Positions 28,950 to 38,435 of a stretch of 64,000 nt of DNA are shown here, one piece after another. This stretch comes from Flavobacteriales bacterium. GTDB lineage: Bacteria; Bacteroidota; Bacteroidia; Flavobacteriales_D; Crocinitomicaceae. The notes under the pieces are model-generated. The model searched no databases. It saw only the letters and a list, made by a program, of their open reading frames with translations, and was not told where the DNA came from. The position numbers were made by a program, and so were the translations under genes. The stretch covers positions 124,001 through 188,000 of the forward strand of contig CANGJM010000003.1 in assembly GCA_947454525.1 (NCBI GenBank). Reading direction: 5' to 3'. Numbering within the stretch: the first letter of the stretch is position 1; each line of letters starts with the position of its first letter.

Positions 28950-30065
28950 ATGAGTGATTTTGTCGTTTCCGCCCGCAAATATCGTCCACAAACCTTTGAT
29001 ACGGTTGTTGGACAGCATTCGATTACGAATACACTCAAGAATGCCATCAAAAGTGGACATTTAGCCCAAGCATTTTTATTTTGTGGATCGAGAGGAGTTG
29101 GAAAAACAACTACTGCCAGAATTCTTGCTAAGACAATCAATTGTTTTCAGCCAACAGAACAAATGGAAGCATGTGATCAATGTGATTCGTGTTTGTCCTT
29201 CCACACTGGAAATTCATTAAACATTTACGAATTAGATGCGGCATCGAACAACTCTGTTGATGACATCCGTAGCTTAATCGACCAAGTACGTATTGCACCG
29301 CAAATTGGTACGCACAAAATATACATCATCGATGAGGTTCACATGTTGTCGAATAGTGCCTTTAACGCATTTTTGAAGACGCTTGAAGAACCACCGAAGC
29401 ATGCCATTTTCATTTTGGCTACGACAGAAAAACATAAAATCATCCCAACGATTCTTTCACGTTGTCAGATTTTTGACTTCAGTCGCATTCGTGTGAAGGA
29501 CATTGCTGATCACTTGGCTCAAATCGCAACAAAAGAAGGGGTTTCTGCTGACCCAGAAGCGCTACATCAAATTGCCATGAAAGCAGATGGAGCATTGAGA
29601 GATGCGCTGTCTATTTTTGATCAAATTGTCACCTTTGCTGGTACAACCTTGACCTATAAAGATGTACTCGACAATCTAAACATTTTGGATTATGAGTATT
29701 ACTTCAAAGTTATGGACGCTGCAGAGAAGGAAGATATTTCAACAACCTTGTTGATTTTGAATGACATTTTTGAAAAAGGCTTCGACGGACATCATTTCGT
29801 TGTTGGTTTAGCAGAGCATTTGCGCAATTTATTGGTCTGTAAAGATGTTCGAACATCCAATTTATTAGAAGTTCCGGAAACGGTGCGTCAACGATTTGTG
29901 GAGCAGTCGAAAGAAATTGAAGCGCAACGCATCATGAAAGGTTTGAGCATTCTGAGTAAAACAGATGTCGACTATAAATCATCGAAAAATCAACGCTTGT
30001 TGATCGAAGTAGCACTAATGCAACTCTGTTCGTTAAAACAAGAGTCTGAAAAAAAAAAGGACTGA
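28950..30065 (+). CDS. dnaX: DNA polymerase III subunit gamma (zero-frame product of dnaX, 371 aa)
   Basis: KYRPQTFDTVVGQHSI, GSRGVGKTTTARILAK, CDQCDSC zinc module, YIIDEVHMLS, LKTLEEPP. Confidence 0.97.
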   Translation: MSDFVVSARKYRPQTFDTVVGQHSITNTLKNAIKSGHLAQAFLFCGSRGVGKTTTARILAKTINCFQPTEQMEACDQCDSCLSFHTGNSLNIYELDAASNNSVDDIRSLIDQVRIAPQIGTHKIYIIDEVHMLSNSAFNAFLKTLEEPPKHAIFILATTEKHKIIPTILSRCQIFDFSRIRVKDIADHLAQIATKEGVSADPEALHQIAMKADGALRDALSIFDQIVTFAGTTLTYKDVLDNLNILDYEYYFKVMDAAEKEDISTTLLILNDIFEKGFDGHHFVVGLAEHLRNLLVCKDVRTSNLLEVPETVRQRFVEQSKEIEAQRIMKGLSILSKTDVDYKSSKNQRLLIEVALMQLCSLKQESEKKKD

Positions 30066-30087
30066 CGGATAGAATCGATATTCTACC
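30053..30087 (+). promoter_or_regulatory. Candidate -1 programmed frameshift signal in dnaX
   Basis: A AAA AAG heptamer (30053-30059) in correct phase within A10, zero-frame TGA at 30063-30065, hairpin TAGAAT-CGAT-ATTCTA (30070-30085) plus GG/CC extension 7 nt downstream. Confidence 0.75.
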
Positions 30088-30670
30088 ATTCCCTAAACAA
30101 ACACTCCGAAAATCAAGCGCTTCCACTCCAGTAAACAAAACCGCGAGCGTTTCCAGTATTCCAGCTGAAAAAGTAGTGGAAAACAAAATTTTAACGAGTC
30201 CACAAGGTGTCATTCCAACAAAGCATATTTCCATAAAGGAATCCATAGAAAAGATCAAAGAATCTCAACAACAAGGGAGTTTAGAGGATTTACCAAGGGA
30301 AGGATTTAGCATTGAACACGTCAAAATGTTTTGGAAACAATACGCTTATGTCGTGAAGGAAAATGGACTAGAGACCTTCTACAATGCATTGATCAAGAGA
30401 GATCCCGTTCTCATCAGTGAGGAAGTGCTGGGAATTGTAGTGGACAACCAAGTTCAAATGGACTACATTCAAGCTGAACTGATGACATTCATCGAATTCA
30501 TGCGTAAAAGCTTACAGAATTACCATGTTGAAATTCAACTTTCAATGAGCAACGAACCTGAAAAAGAAACAAAATTCTTGACAGGAAAAGATAAATTTTC
30601 CGCGCTTGCACGAAAGAATCCGAATTTACATACCTTAAAAAACTTGTTCAACTTGGACATCGAATACTAG
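30059..30670 (+). CDS. dnaX: DNA polymerase III tau-specific C-terminal region, -1 frame continuation of dnaX (predicted tau about 573 aa)
   Basis: -1 frame has no stop from the slippery site to 30670 (GLTDRIDILPFPKQTLRKSSASTPVNKTASVSSIPAEKVVENKIL...); C-terminus FSALARKNPNLHTLKNLFNLDIEY looks like a DnaX tail. Confidence 0.8.
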   Translation, partial: GLTDRIDILPFPKQTLRKSSASTPVNKTASVSSIPAEKVVENKILTSPQGVIPTKHISIKESIEKIKESQQQGSLEDLPREGFSIEHVKMFWKQYAYVVKENGLETFYNALIKRDPVLISEEVLGIVVDNQVQMDYIQAELMTFIEFMRKSLQNYHVEIQLSMSNEPEKETKFLTGKDKFSALARKNPNLHTLKNLFNLDIEY

Positions 30671-30672
30671 TC

Positions 30673-31680
30673 ATGCATCCCCTTTTTCAATCGATTCAAC
30701 TCAAAGAGGAACTGCAGGCAAAAGTCGAAACATTTTGCCATCAATGGGAGAATGGACAAGCGATGTGCATCCGTACATCCGGATCAACTGGTAAACCCAA
30801 AGAAATTACGTTCACCAAGGAGCAATTCATTACTTCCGCACAAAAAACCATTGCTTTTTTCGAGCTTAAACCCGATACAAAAGCGCTTTTGTGCTTGTCT
30901 CCAGATACGATAGGCGGAAAAATGATGCTTATCCGAGCGCTTGTTGGGAATTATTCCCTCCTGATAACAAATCCAAGTCTTGATCCTTTTGAACATGTAG
31001 AAGAGCAGATAGACTTTGTCGCATTAGTTCCAGCTCAATTGGCTCATATTTTTCAAAATCCGGCATCTCTTTCCAAATTGAAAAAGGTCAAGCACATTTT
31101 GATTGGTGGCGCTGAAATCCCCGAGGAATTGTGCGAGCAACTTCGTACGCATGAACTTAGTACCTACCAAAGCTACGGGATGACCGAAACGATTTCACAT
31201 GTGGCGCTTCGTAAAATCGGACAAGAAAACGATTACCACGCCTTGCCTGGAATTCATTTTACGAGCGAAAACGATTGTTTAACGATTCATTATCCAGAAA
31301 TTCAATCGACGCCAATCCAAACTACAGATGTCGTAGAAATACAGGATGAACATACCTTTCGATGGAAAGGACGGGCAGATTTCGCGATTAATTCCGGAGG
31401 AAAAAAAATTCATCCAGAGGAACTAGAAAAGCGATTATCTCCCTTCATTGCTGGACGTTTTATCCTCAGTTCCATTCCACATCCCGTTTGGGGAGAAGCA
31501 CTTGTATTGCTTTCGGAAGAACCTATTACCCTTCAAAAATCAGCGCTCCTTTCGTCATTTTCCAATGCGGAAATTCCTAAATTCGCTCAGACCGTTCCAA
31601 TGATCATGACCGAAAACGGTAAAATTCAGCGAAAACTCACTTTAGAACAAGCCAAAGCACATGCGTGGATCAGCTTATAG
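30673..31680 (+). CDS. menE: AMP-binding enzyme, o-succinylbenzoate-CoA ligase-like
   Basis: RTSGSTGKPKEITFTKEQF, SYGMTETISHVALRKIG, INSGGKKIHPEELE; short form without long C-terminal domain. Confidence 0.82.
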   Translation: MHPLFQSIQLKEELQAKVETFCHQWENGQAMCIRTSGSTGKPKEITFTKEQFITSAQKTIAFFELKPDTKALLCLSPDTIGGKMMLIRALVGNYSLLITNPSLDPFEHVEEQIDFVALVPAQLAHIFQNPASLSKLKKVKHILIGGAEIPEELCEQLRTHELSTYQSYGMTETISHVALRKIGQENDYHALPGIHFTSENDCLTIHYPEIQSTPIQTTDVVEIQDEHTFRWKGRADFAINSGGKKIHPEELEKRLSPFIAGRFILSSIPHPVWGEALVLLSEEPITLQKSALLSSFSNAEIPKFAQTVPMIMTENGKIQRKLTLEQAKAHAWISL

Positions 31681-32500
31681 ACTTTTCGGATTAAGTCCAG
31701 GAGCTAGTGAGGAAGAAATCCGCAAGCGATACCGGGAGTTAGTAAAGCAGTTCCATCCCGATGTGAACAAGGATGCAAATGCAGAAAAAAAGTTCATCGA
31801 AATTCAAGCAGCTTACGAAGAATTAATGCGAGAACCCGAGGCGCAATTGGATAACAATCATCCTGCTGAACAGACCTTCCAAGAAGAGTACACGGCGTAT
31901 CGAGAACATGCACGTCAACAATTCCAAGCGCGCAAGAAAAAAGAAGCAGAGGAACTTGAAAAACTGTATGTGCGTTTACAAACAGGACCCACTTATTTAT
32001 TGCACCGTTGTATAGCGCTTGTTAGTCTGATTGTGTTGTTGACATTATGCTTGGACCTCATTTTACCAAATCAATGCGTTTCGGCTGTCATCACCTCTTA
32101 TTCTACAGATGTCTACCAAAGCATGAATGGGAATCTCGTTAGTTTAGCGAAAACAAATCAAGGGGAAAGCTTTTTTCTAAATGCTTTTTCCAATGCCTTT
32201 TTCGACACCAATCCATTTATAGAAATCAAGAAAACTGCTATTTTCCATCAATCCGTTTCTGTCCTTTCTCGAAGCAACGAATTTTTACAAGAAATCCCCA
32301 TTCACTTCAGCTTTTACTGGGCACAATTCCTCCTATTTCCCTTTTTTCTAATCCCTATTACCTTTCTCATTTATCGAAAAAAGGACGCTTTTTTCATCAT
32401 GGGTTCTTATTTCACTCGATACGCAAGCGGCAGTTTATTGCTGTATTTTCTCATAACGCAAGACCGCTGGTATCATTTACTCACACTTGGATTCTATTAA
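31661..32500 (+). CDS. J-domain (DnaJ-like) membrane protein
   Basis: YRLFGLSPGASEEEIRKRYRELVKQFHPDVNKD with HPD motif, followed by about three TM segments; overlaps menE end. Confidence 0.87.
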   Translation: MRGSAYRLFGLSPGASEEEIRKRYRELVKQFHPDVNKDANAEKKFIEIQAAYEELMREPEAQLDNNHPAEQTFQEEYTAYREHARQQFQARKKKEAEELEKLYVRLQTGPTYLLHRCIALVSLIVLLTLCLDLILPNQCVSAVITSYSTDVYQSMNGNLVSLAKTNQGESFFLNAFSNAFFDTNPFIEIKKTAIFHQSVSVLSRSNEFLQEIPIHFSFYWAQFLLFPFFLIPITFLIYRKKDAFFIMGSYFTRYASGSLLLYFLITQDRWYHLLTLGFY

Positions 32501-32501
32501 C

Positions 32502-33146
32502 ATGACAAAAAAAGAAAAAGCACACTACGTGTTGACAGAATTGGACAAAATTTATCCAGAAACGCCAATTCCCTTAGATCATACCGATGCCTATACCCTA
32601 TTGATTGCGGTTTTACTTTCTGCTCAATGTACAGACGAACGAGTAAATAAAATCACACCGTTGCTTTTTGCGAAAGCATCGAATCCAACGGATATGATTA
32701 AATTGAGCATCGAAGAAATTCAGGCAATTATTCGTCCGTGTGGACTCTCGCCGAAAAAGGCTTTCGCGATTTGGACCTTGTCCAACATGATTTTGGACGA
32801 ACACGGAGGAGAAGTCCCAAATTCCTTTGAGCAACTAGAGGCACTACCTGGAGTTGGACACAAAACAGCATCCGTTGTGATGTCACAAGCATTTGGACAT
32901 CCAGCTTTTCCAGTGGATACCCACATTCACCGTCTCCTCACACGATGGGGATTGACATCAGGAAAGAATGTTGTCCAAACAGAAAAGGATGCAAAGAAGT
33001 TGTTTCCAAGAGAATCATGGAACAAACTTCACTTGCAAATCATTTTTTACGGTCGATCACATTCTCCCGCGCGAAGTCCAAAAAAAGAGATCGATTACAT
33101 CACTACGCACATTGGAACCAAGAAAGCCTTGTTGGAACTGAAGTGA
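32502..33146 (+). CDS. nth: Endonuclease III
   Basis: LLSAQCTDERVNK, LPGVGHKTASVV helix-hairpin-helix, FPVDTHIHRLLTRWGL. Confidence 0.95.
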   Translation: MTKKEKAHYVLTELDKIYPETPIPLDHTDAYTLLIAVLLSAQCTDERVNKITPLLFAKASNPTDMIKLSIEEIQAIIRPCGLSPKKAFAIWTLSNMILDEHGGEVPNSFEQLEALPGVGHKTASVVMSQAFGHPAFPVDTHIHRLLTRWGLTSGKNVVQTEKDAKKLFPRESWNKLHLQIIFYGRSHSPARSPKKEIDYITTHIGTKKALLELK

Positions 33147-33229
33147 TATTAACAATTGTTGATAAGTACCTTTCACATCTTTTTCAAAAGAAATTGAATC
33201 GGACAATGGAAGGATGATTTTCGAATCCG

Positions 33230-33237
33230 TATATTTG
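33230..33237 (+). promoter_or_regulatory. dnaB -7 promoter box (TATATTTG)
   Basis: TAnnTTTG located 4 nt before the dnaB ATG; no clear -33 TTG at standard spacing. Confidence 0.55.
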
Positions 33238-33241
33238 TTAC

Positions 33242-34798
33242 ATGGACAATCCAGATAACATTCGAAAACCAATCACACGCTTAAAAACACAAGGTCAATT
33301 GATTAACGAACTTGGGAGAATACCTCCTCAAGCTGTTGACATTGAGCAAGTTGTTCTTGGCGCCATGATGTTGGAGAAGAATGCAGTGAACGATACAATT
33401 GATATCTTGAATCAGAATAGTTTTTACGATCCAAAGCATCAATTTATTTACAAAGCGATTCATGAATTATTTGCGTCAACGAATCCAATTGACCTCGTTA
33501 CCGTTACCTCTCGACTTCAAAAAAATGGAGAATTAGAGGCCGCAGGTGGAGCCGCTTACATTGCTGGCTTAACCAATCGCGTAGCTTCATCCGCACACAT
33601 ACAACACCACGCCCGCATCATTTCAGAGAAATTCATTAAACGTGAATTAATTCGTGTGAGTAGTGAAATCATCAGAGATGCGTACGACGAAACGCGCGAT
33701 GTATTTGATTTATTAAATGCTGCAGAAACGGACTTGTTCCAGATTGCAGAGAACAACATGAGTAAGCAAGTGAGCTCCATGCAATCCGTTGTACGCGAAG
33801 CCATTCAAGAAATTGAAAAAGCCGCTCAAAACACGGATGGAGTTTCGGGAGTTCCTACTGGATTCCATGCTTTAGATAAAATTACTTCTGGATGGCAGCG
33901 TTCGGACATGATTGTCCTTGCCGCACGTCCCGGAATGGGAAAAACAGCGTTTGTCCTTTCCATGGCCAGAAATTCAGCCGTGGACTACAACATGGGAGTG
34001 GCTGTATTCTCTCTGGAGATGTCTTCTGTTCAGTTAGTTAAACGTTTGATTGCGAGTGAATCGAGACTATCCGCAGAGAAGTTACGAAAAGGAGATTTAA
34101 AGGAACACGAATTCCAACAATTGCATTCACGCATCACGAAATTAGCAACAGCTCCTATCTTTATTGATGACACTCCCGGAATCAGCATTTTCGACTTTAG
34201 AGCAAAATGTCGCCGTTTGAAGGCACAGCATAACATCGATATGATCATCATCGATTACTTGCAATTGATGTCCGCTAAGGACGGAAAAGGTGGTGGAAAC
34301 AGAGAGCAAGAGATTTCAACTATTTCCCGATCCATCAAGGAAATCGCCAAAGAATTGAACGTTCCGATCATTGCTTTATCGCAGTTGAGTCGTTCCGTGG
34401 AAACACGTGGTGGCGATAAAAAACCAATGCTTTCCGACTTACGTGAGTCCGGAGCAATTGAGCAGGATGCGGATATTGTATCCTTTATTTACCGTCCAGA
34501 ATACTATAACATTACGCAAGATGATGATGGGAATTCATTGCATGGCATTGGAGAAATCATCATTGCTAAACACCGAAATGGAGCATTGGACTCAGTTCAA
34601 TTACGTTTCGTTCCAGAATATGCTCGTTTTGAGAATTTACATGAAGTTCCAGAACTAGATATTGCTGGAGGAAATACGAATGCCAGCATGAACTCATTCA
34701 ACCAGGACTTCAATACCTATACCATTAAGAGTAAAATGGATGAAGGGGAAGATTCTGATATTTTTGACAACAGTGGTGCCGACGACAATCCTTTCTAA
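33242..34798 (+). CDS. dnaB: Replicative DNA helicase DnaB
   Basis: AARPGMGKTAFVLSMARN, FSLEMSSVQLVKRLIASES, IIDYLQLM, ALSQLSRSVETR. Confidence 0.98.
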   Translation: MDNPDNIRKPITRLKTQGQLINELGRIPPQAVDIEQVVLGAMMLEKNAVNDTIDILNQNSFYDPKHQFIYKAIHELFASTNPIDLVTVTSRLQKNGELEAAGGAAYIAGLTNRVASSAHIQHHARIISEKFIKRELIRVSSEIIRDAYDETRDVFDLLNAAETDLFQIAENNMSKQVSSMQSVVREAIQEIEKAAQNTDGVSGVPTGFHALDKITSGWQRSDMIVLAARPGMGKTAFVLSMARNSAVDYNMGVAVFSLEMSSVQLVKRLIASESRLSAEKLRKGDLKEHEFQQLHSRITKLATAPIFIDDTPGISIFDFRAKCRRLKAQHNIDMIIIDYLQLMSAKDGKGGGNREQEISTISRSIKEIAKELNVPIIALSQLSRSVETRGGDKKPMLSDLRESGAIEQDADIVSFIYRPEYYNITQDDDGNSLHGIGEIIIAKHRNGALDSVQLRFVPEYARFENLHEVPELDIAGGNTNASMNSFNQDFNTYTIKSKMDEGEDSDIFDNSGADDNPF

Positions 34799-34799
34799 C

Positions 34800-36062
34800 A
34801 TGCGTTTACTCCTACTCTCTCTTTGTTTCCTACTTTCTTTCTCCGGACGCAGTACACAGTTACTCATTCCGATGGATGACTCGCAAACGGATCACTTAAA
34901 AGCATATGGGATTGCATTCTATTGCTTGGAACGAAACGTGACGGTGGAATGGCTCCTAAATTACCGCGGAGGATCCTTCCTTGTTCCGCATTTGAAAACC
35001 CTGGAAGAAGAATTAATTATTCGCAATGTGCGTTACGAAGTGTTAGCGGAAGGACAAGTGAATCAAATTCGGACGCAAATTTCGAATCCCGAAGTCAACA
35101 TGGAAATTGTGCAATTAGAAAAAGCACCTAAAATCGCTGTTTATACTCCACCCAACAAGCAACCTTGGGATGATGCTGTGACATTAGTTCTGGAATATGC
35201 TGAAATTCCCTACGACAAGATTTATGACTCTGCCATTGTGATGGGACTCCTCCCCAAATACGATTGGCTGCATTTACACCACGAAGATTTCACGGGTCAA
35301 TACGGAAAGTTCTATGCGAATGCTCGCTACCAAGCTTGGTATCAAGATCAGGTTGCCGTGGCAGAGAAAAATGCAAAAATGCTGGGATTCAACAAGGTTT
35401 CAGAATTGAAATTAGCTGTTGCTCAGAACTTAAAGAATTTCGTGATTGGTGGTGGATTCCTGTTTACCATGTGCAGCGGGACAGATAGTTTTGATATTGG
35501 ATTGGCTGCTCAAGGCGTGGACATTTGTGCCTCCGTATTCGATGGCGATCCTGCCGATCCACGAGCACAAGAAAAATTAAACTTTAACCAAACCTTTGCC
35601 TTTCAGGACTTTCATTTGATTCAAGATCCAATGGTTTACGAATACAGCGATATTGATGCCAGTGACATGCGAATCAAGGGACAAATCACCCAAAAAATGG
35701 ATCAGTTTACACTGTTTGATTTTTCCGCAAAATGGGACGTTGTTCCAACGATGTTGACGCAATGTCATGTGGATGTGGTGAATGGATTTATGGGACAGAC
35801 AACCGATTTTAGAAAAGAACTCATCAAGTCGAATGTGCTGATTCTCGGAGAAAATAAGGCCGCAAATACTGCGCGATACATTCACGGAGAAATGGGACAA
35901 GGAACTTGGACATTTTACGGTGGACACGATCCGGAGGACTACCAACATTACGTGGGAGATCCATTTACAGACCTGAGTTTACATCCAAACTCACCAGGTT
36001 ACCGACTGATCTTAAACAACATACTCTTTCCCGCCGCGAAAAAGAAAAAAAGAAAAACATAG
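34800..36062 (+). CDS. Secreted protein of unknown function (family often labelled 'asparagine synthetase B' in Bacteroidota)
   Basis: Start trimmed to MRLLLLSLCFLLSFSGRS signal peptide; no asparagine synthetase motifs seen. Confidence 0.65.
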   Translation: MRLLLLSLCFLLSFSGRSTQLLIPMDDSQTDHLKAYGIAFYCLERNVTVEWLLNYRGGSFLVPHLKTLEEELIIRNVRYEVLAEGQVNQIRTQISNPEVNMEIVQLEKAPKIAVYTPPNKQPWDDAVTLVLEYAEIPYDKIYDSAIVMGLLPKYDWLHLHHEDFTGQYGKFYANARYQAWYQDQVAVAEKNAKMLGFNKVSELKLAVAQNLKNFVIGGGFLFTMCSGTDSFDIGLAAQGVDICASVFDGDPADPRAQEKLNFNQTFAFQDFHLIQDPMVYEYSDIDASDMRIKGQITQKMDQFTLFDFSAKWDVVPTMLTQCHVDVVNGFMGQTTDFRKELIKSNVLILGENKAANTARYIHGEMGQGTWTFYGGHDPEDYQHYVGDPFTDLSLHPNSPGYRLILNNILFPAAKKKKRKT

Positions 36063-36177
36063 TTTTTACACAAAATGATGCGTGACTAAACATTTTTTAG
36101 TAAACTTGCGGTGAATTCTTTCGAACCGTCGGTTCAAGCATCTCCAAATCACACGTTATTTACATAGACAATCATTA

Positions 36178-37896
36178 ATGGATCGTAAAACATTAGAGAC
36201 AAAAAAAATCTCAGAACTTCGTACTATTGCACAAACCCTGGGAATAGAAAATAGTGAATCGTTGAAAAAATCAGAACTCATTAACAGCATCGCTGGACCT
36301 GAATCAACTCCAACCAAAGAAACAAACATCACGGAACCGAAGGAAGTGAAAGCGGCTCGTCCTGTGAAAACAGCGAAACGTGAAGATTCCGAGGCGACTG
36401 TGAAAAATGAACGTAAACCAAGAATTCGCCAAATTGTTGAAGCACCTGTTACGGAGGAAGCAAGCGTTGAAAATACAACTGCAGAATCTACACCAGAGAT
36501 AAAAGCAGAGGCTCCAAAAATGGAAGCTAAAAAACCTGTTCACCGTCATGAACGTGTCGAAAGAACAAACACACCGAATGAAGGTTCGTCTCATCAACAA
36601 CATAACAGACGAGACAATAACCGTCAGCAAAACCCGAATCAGATTCAAAATCAGAACGCGATTCAGAATCAAAATCAGAATCCCAATCAAAACCCAAATC
36701 AACAGCACCAGCGTCAACAGCATCAGCGCAATACACCTGTTGAGTCCACAGAAAAACCAGATGAATCGAACTACGATTTAGTTGGAATCGTTTCTGCGGA
36801 GGGAGTTTTGGAGGTGATTCAAGAAGGATTTGGTTTCTTGCGTTCTTCGGATTACAATTACTTACCGTCACCAGATGATATCTATGTTTCTCAGAATCAA
36901 ATTAAATTGTTTGGTCTGAAAACAGGCGACACCGTTAAAGGAAGCATCCGTCCACCAAAAGAAGGAGAGAAATTCTTCCCATTGGTGAAAGTTGAATCAA
37001 TCAATGGACGTCACCCATCATACATTCGCGACAGAGTGCCATTCCAGTACTTGACGCCATTATTTCCATCAGAGAAATTCAAATTAACTGGACACGCACA
37101 AGAAACACTTTCAACGCGCGTCATGGATTTATTTGCTCCAATTGGTAAAGGACAACGTGGAATGATCGTTGCACAGCCTAAAACGGGTAAAACAATGTTA
37201 TTGAAGGATGTAGCGAACGCAATTGCTGCGAATCACCCAGAAACATACCTCATCGTACTTTTAATTGACGAACGTCCAGAAGAGGTAACCGATATGGCAA
37301 GAAGCGTAAAAGCAGAAGTGATCGCTTCTACGTTCGATGAACCAGCAGAACGACACGTAAAAGTGGCGAACATGGTGCTTGAAAAAGCAAAACGTTTGGT
37401 GGAATGTGGACACGACGTTTGTATCCTTTTGGATTCCATCACACGTTTGGCTCGTGCCTACAACACCGTTTCTCCAGCATCTGGAAAAGTCCTTTCTGGT
37501 GGTGTAGATGCAAACGCATTACACAAACCAAAACGCTTCTTCGGATCTGCGCGTAAAATTGAAAATGGTGGATCTTTATCGATCTTGGCTACTGCGTTAA
37601 CAGAAACTGGATCCAAAATGGACGAAGTAATCTTTGAAGAGTTCAAGGGAACAGGTAACATGGAATTACAATTGGATCGCAAGATTTCGAATCGCCGTAT
37701 TTATCCAGCGATCGACATCACCGCATCCGGTACACGTCGTGAGGATTTATTAGTGAAAAAAGATGTATTGCAACGAGTTTGGTTGATCCGTAAGTTCATT
37801 GCAGACATGAATCCGGTGGAAGCAATGGAATTCTTGAAATCCCACATGGAAAATACCTTGTCCAACGAAGAGTTTTTGATTTCAATGAATAACTAA
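36178..37896 (+). CDS. rho: Transcription termination factor Rho with N/Q-rich insertion
   Basis: N-terminal SAP-like Rho_N, RNA-binding [56 protein letters not shown]. Confidence 0.97.
   Translation: MDRKTLETKKISELRTIAQTLGIENSESLKKSELINSIAGPESTPTKETNITEPKEVKAARPVKTAKREDSEATVKNERKPRIRQIVEAPVTEEASVENTTAESTPEIKAEAPKMEAKKPVHRHERVERTNTPNEGSSHQQHNRRDNNRQQNPNQIQNQNAIQNQNQNPNQNPNQQHQRQQHQRNTPVESTEKPDESNYDLVGIVSAEGVLEVIQEGFGFLRSSDYNYLPSPDDIYVSQNQIKLFGLKTGDTVKGSIRPPKEGEKFFPLVKVESINGRHPSYIRDRVPFQYLTPLFPSEKFKLTGHAQETLSTRVMDLFAPIGKGQRGMIVAQPKTGKTMLLKDVANAIAANHPETYLIVLLIDERPEEVTDMARSVKAEVIASTFDEPAERHVKVANMVLEKAKRLVECGHDVCILLDSITRLARAYNTVSPASGKVLSGGVDANALHKPKRFFGSARKIENGGSLSILATALTETGSKMDEVIFEEFKGTGNMELQLDRKISNRRIYPAIDITASGTRREDLLVKKDVLQRVWLIRKFIADMNPVEAMEFLKSHMENTLSNEEFLISMNN
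36586..36735 (+). repeat. Low-complexity N/Q-rich coding segment within rho
   Basis: Encodes [50 protein letters not shown]. Confidence 0.9.
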
Positions 37897-38435
37897 TGAA
37901 CAAAGCAGTAAAATACGGCCTCATCGCCAGTCTTGTTTGGATTTGTGTGAAAATGGGTGCGCTTGCATTGAGCATCTCTTTGTACGACATCAAATACTTT
38001 GGACTACTGAACATGTTCTTGCTCACTTTTGTGATCACATGGAGTATTTATAAGCATAAGCGAACGCAAACAGAAAGCAATTTGTTGGTGGACATCAAAA
38101 ATGGGATGCTAGCAGGAGTTCCATACACAGCTGTTGTGAGTGTGTTCTTGTTTTTCTACTACGGTCAAATTTTTCCCGAATTCCGTGAGAAGAAAATGAA
38201 TGAAGTGTATGTTCGCATTGATACGAAGAAGGAATTGGATGCCATTCGTAAAAATCAACCTGAATTGGAAAACAAAAGTGATGTTGAAATCAAGCAATTG
38301 GCCATCAAGGACTGGAAAAACAAATTGGATCCCCAATTTACCATGATGATCTCTCTACTTGCCTTGCTTTTCTACACAACAATGAATTCCTTATTGATTT
38401 CACTCGTTTTTAGAAGAATCGTTTTTAGAAATTAG
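37896..38435 (+). CDS. DUF4199-like membrane protein
   Basis: Small multi-TM protein directly downstream of rho; N-terminal KYGLIASLVWICVKMGAL pattern. Confidence 0.65.
   Translation: MNKAVKYGLIASLVWICVKMGALALSISLYDIKYFGLLNMFLLTFVITWSIYKHKRTQTESNLLVDIKNGMLAGVPYTAVVSVFLFFYYGQIFPEFREKKMNEVYVRIDTKKELDAIRKNQPELENKSDVEIKQLAIKDWKNKLDPQFTMMISLLALLFYTTMNSLLISLVFRRIVFRN

Noticed and set aside
30176-30670. Stand-alone 164-aa gene downstream of dnaX
   Set aside because: The -1 frame is open all the way back to the dnaX slip site and the start is a GTG inside it; better explained as the tau extension
36304-36723. 139-aa minus-strand ORF opposite rho
   Set aside because: Antisense of the N/Q-rich low-complexity rho segment; L/I/F-rich composition is a by-product of the sense codons
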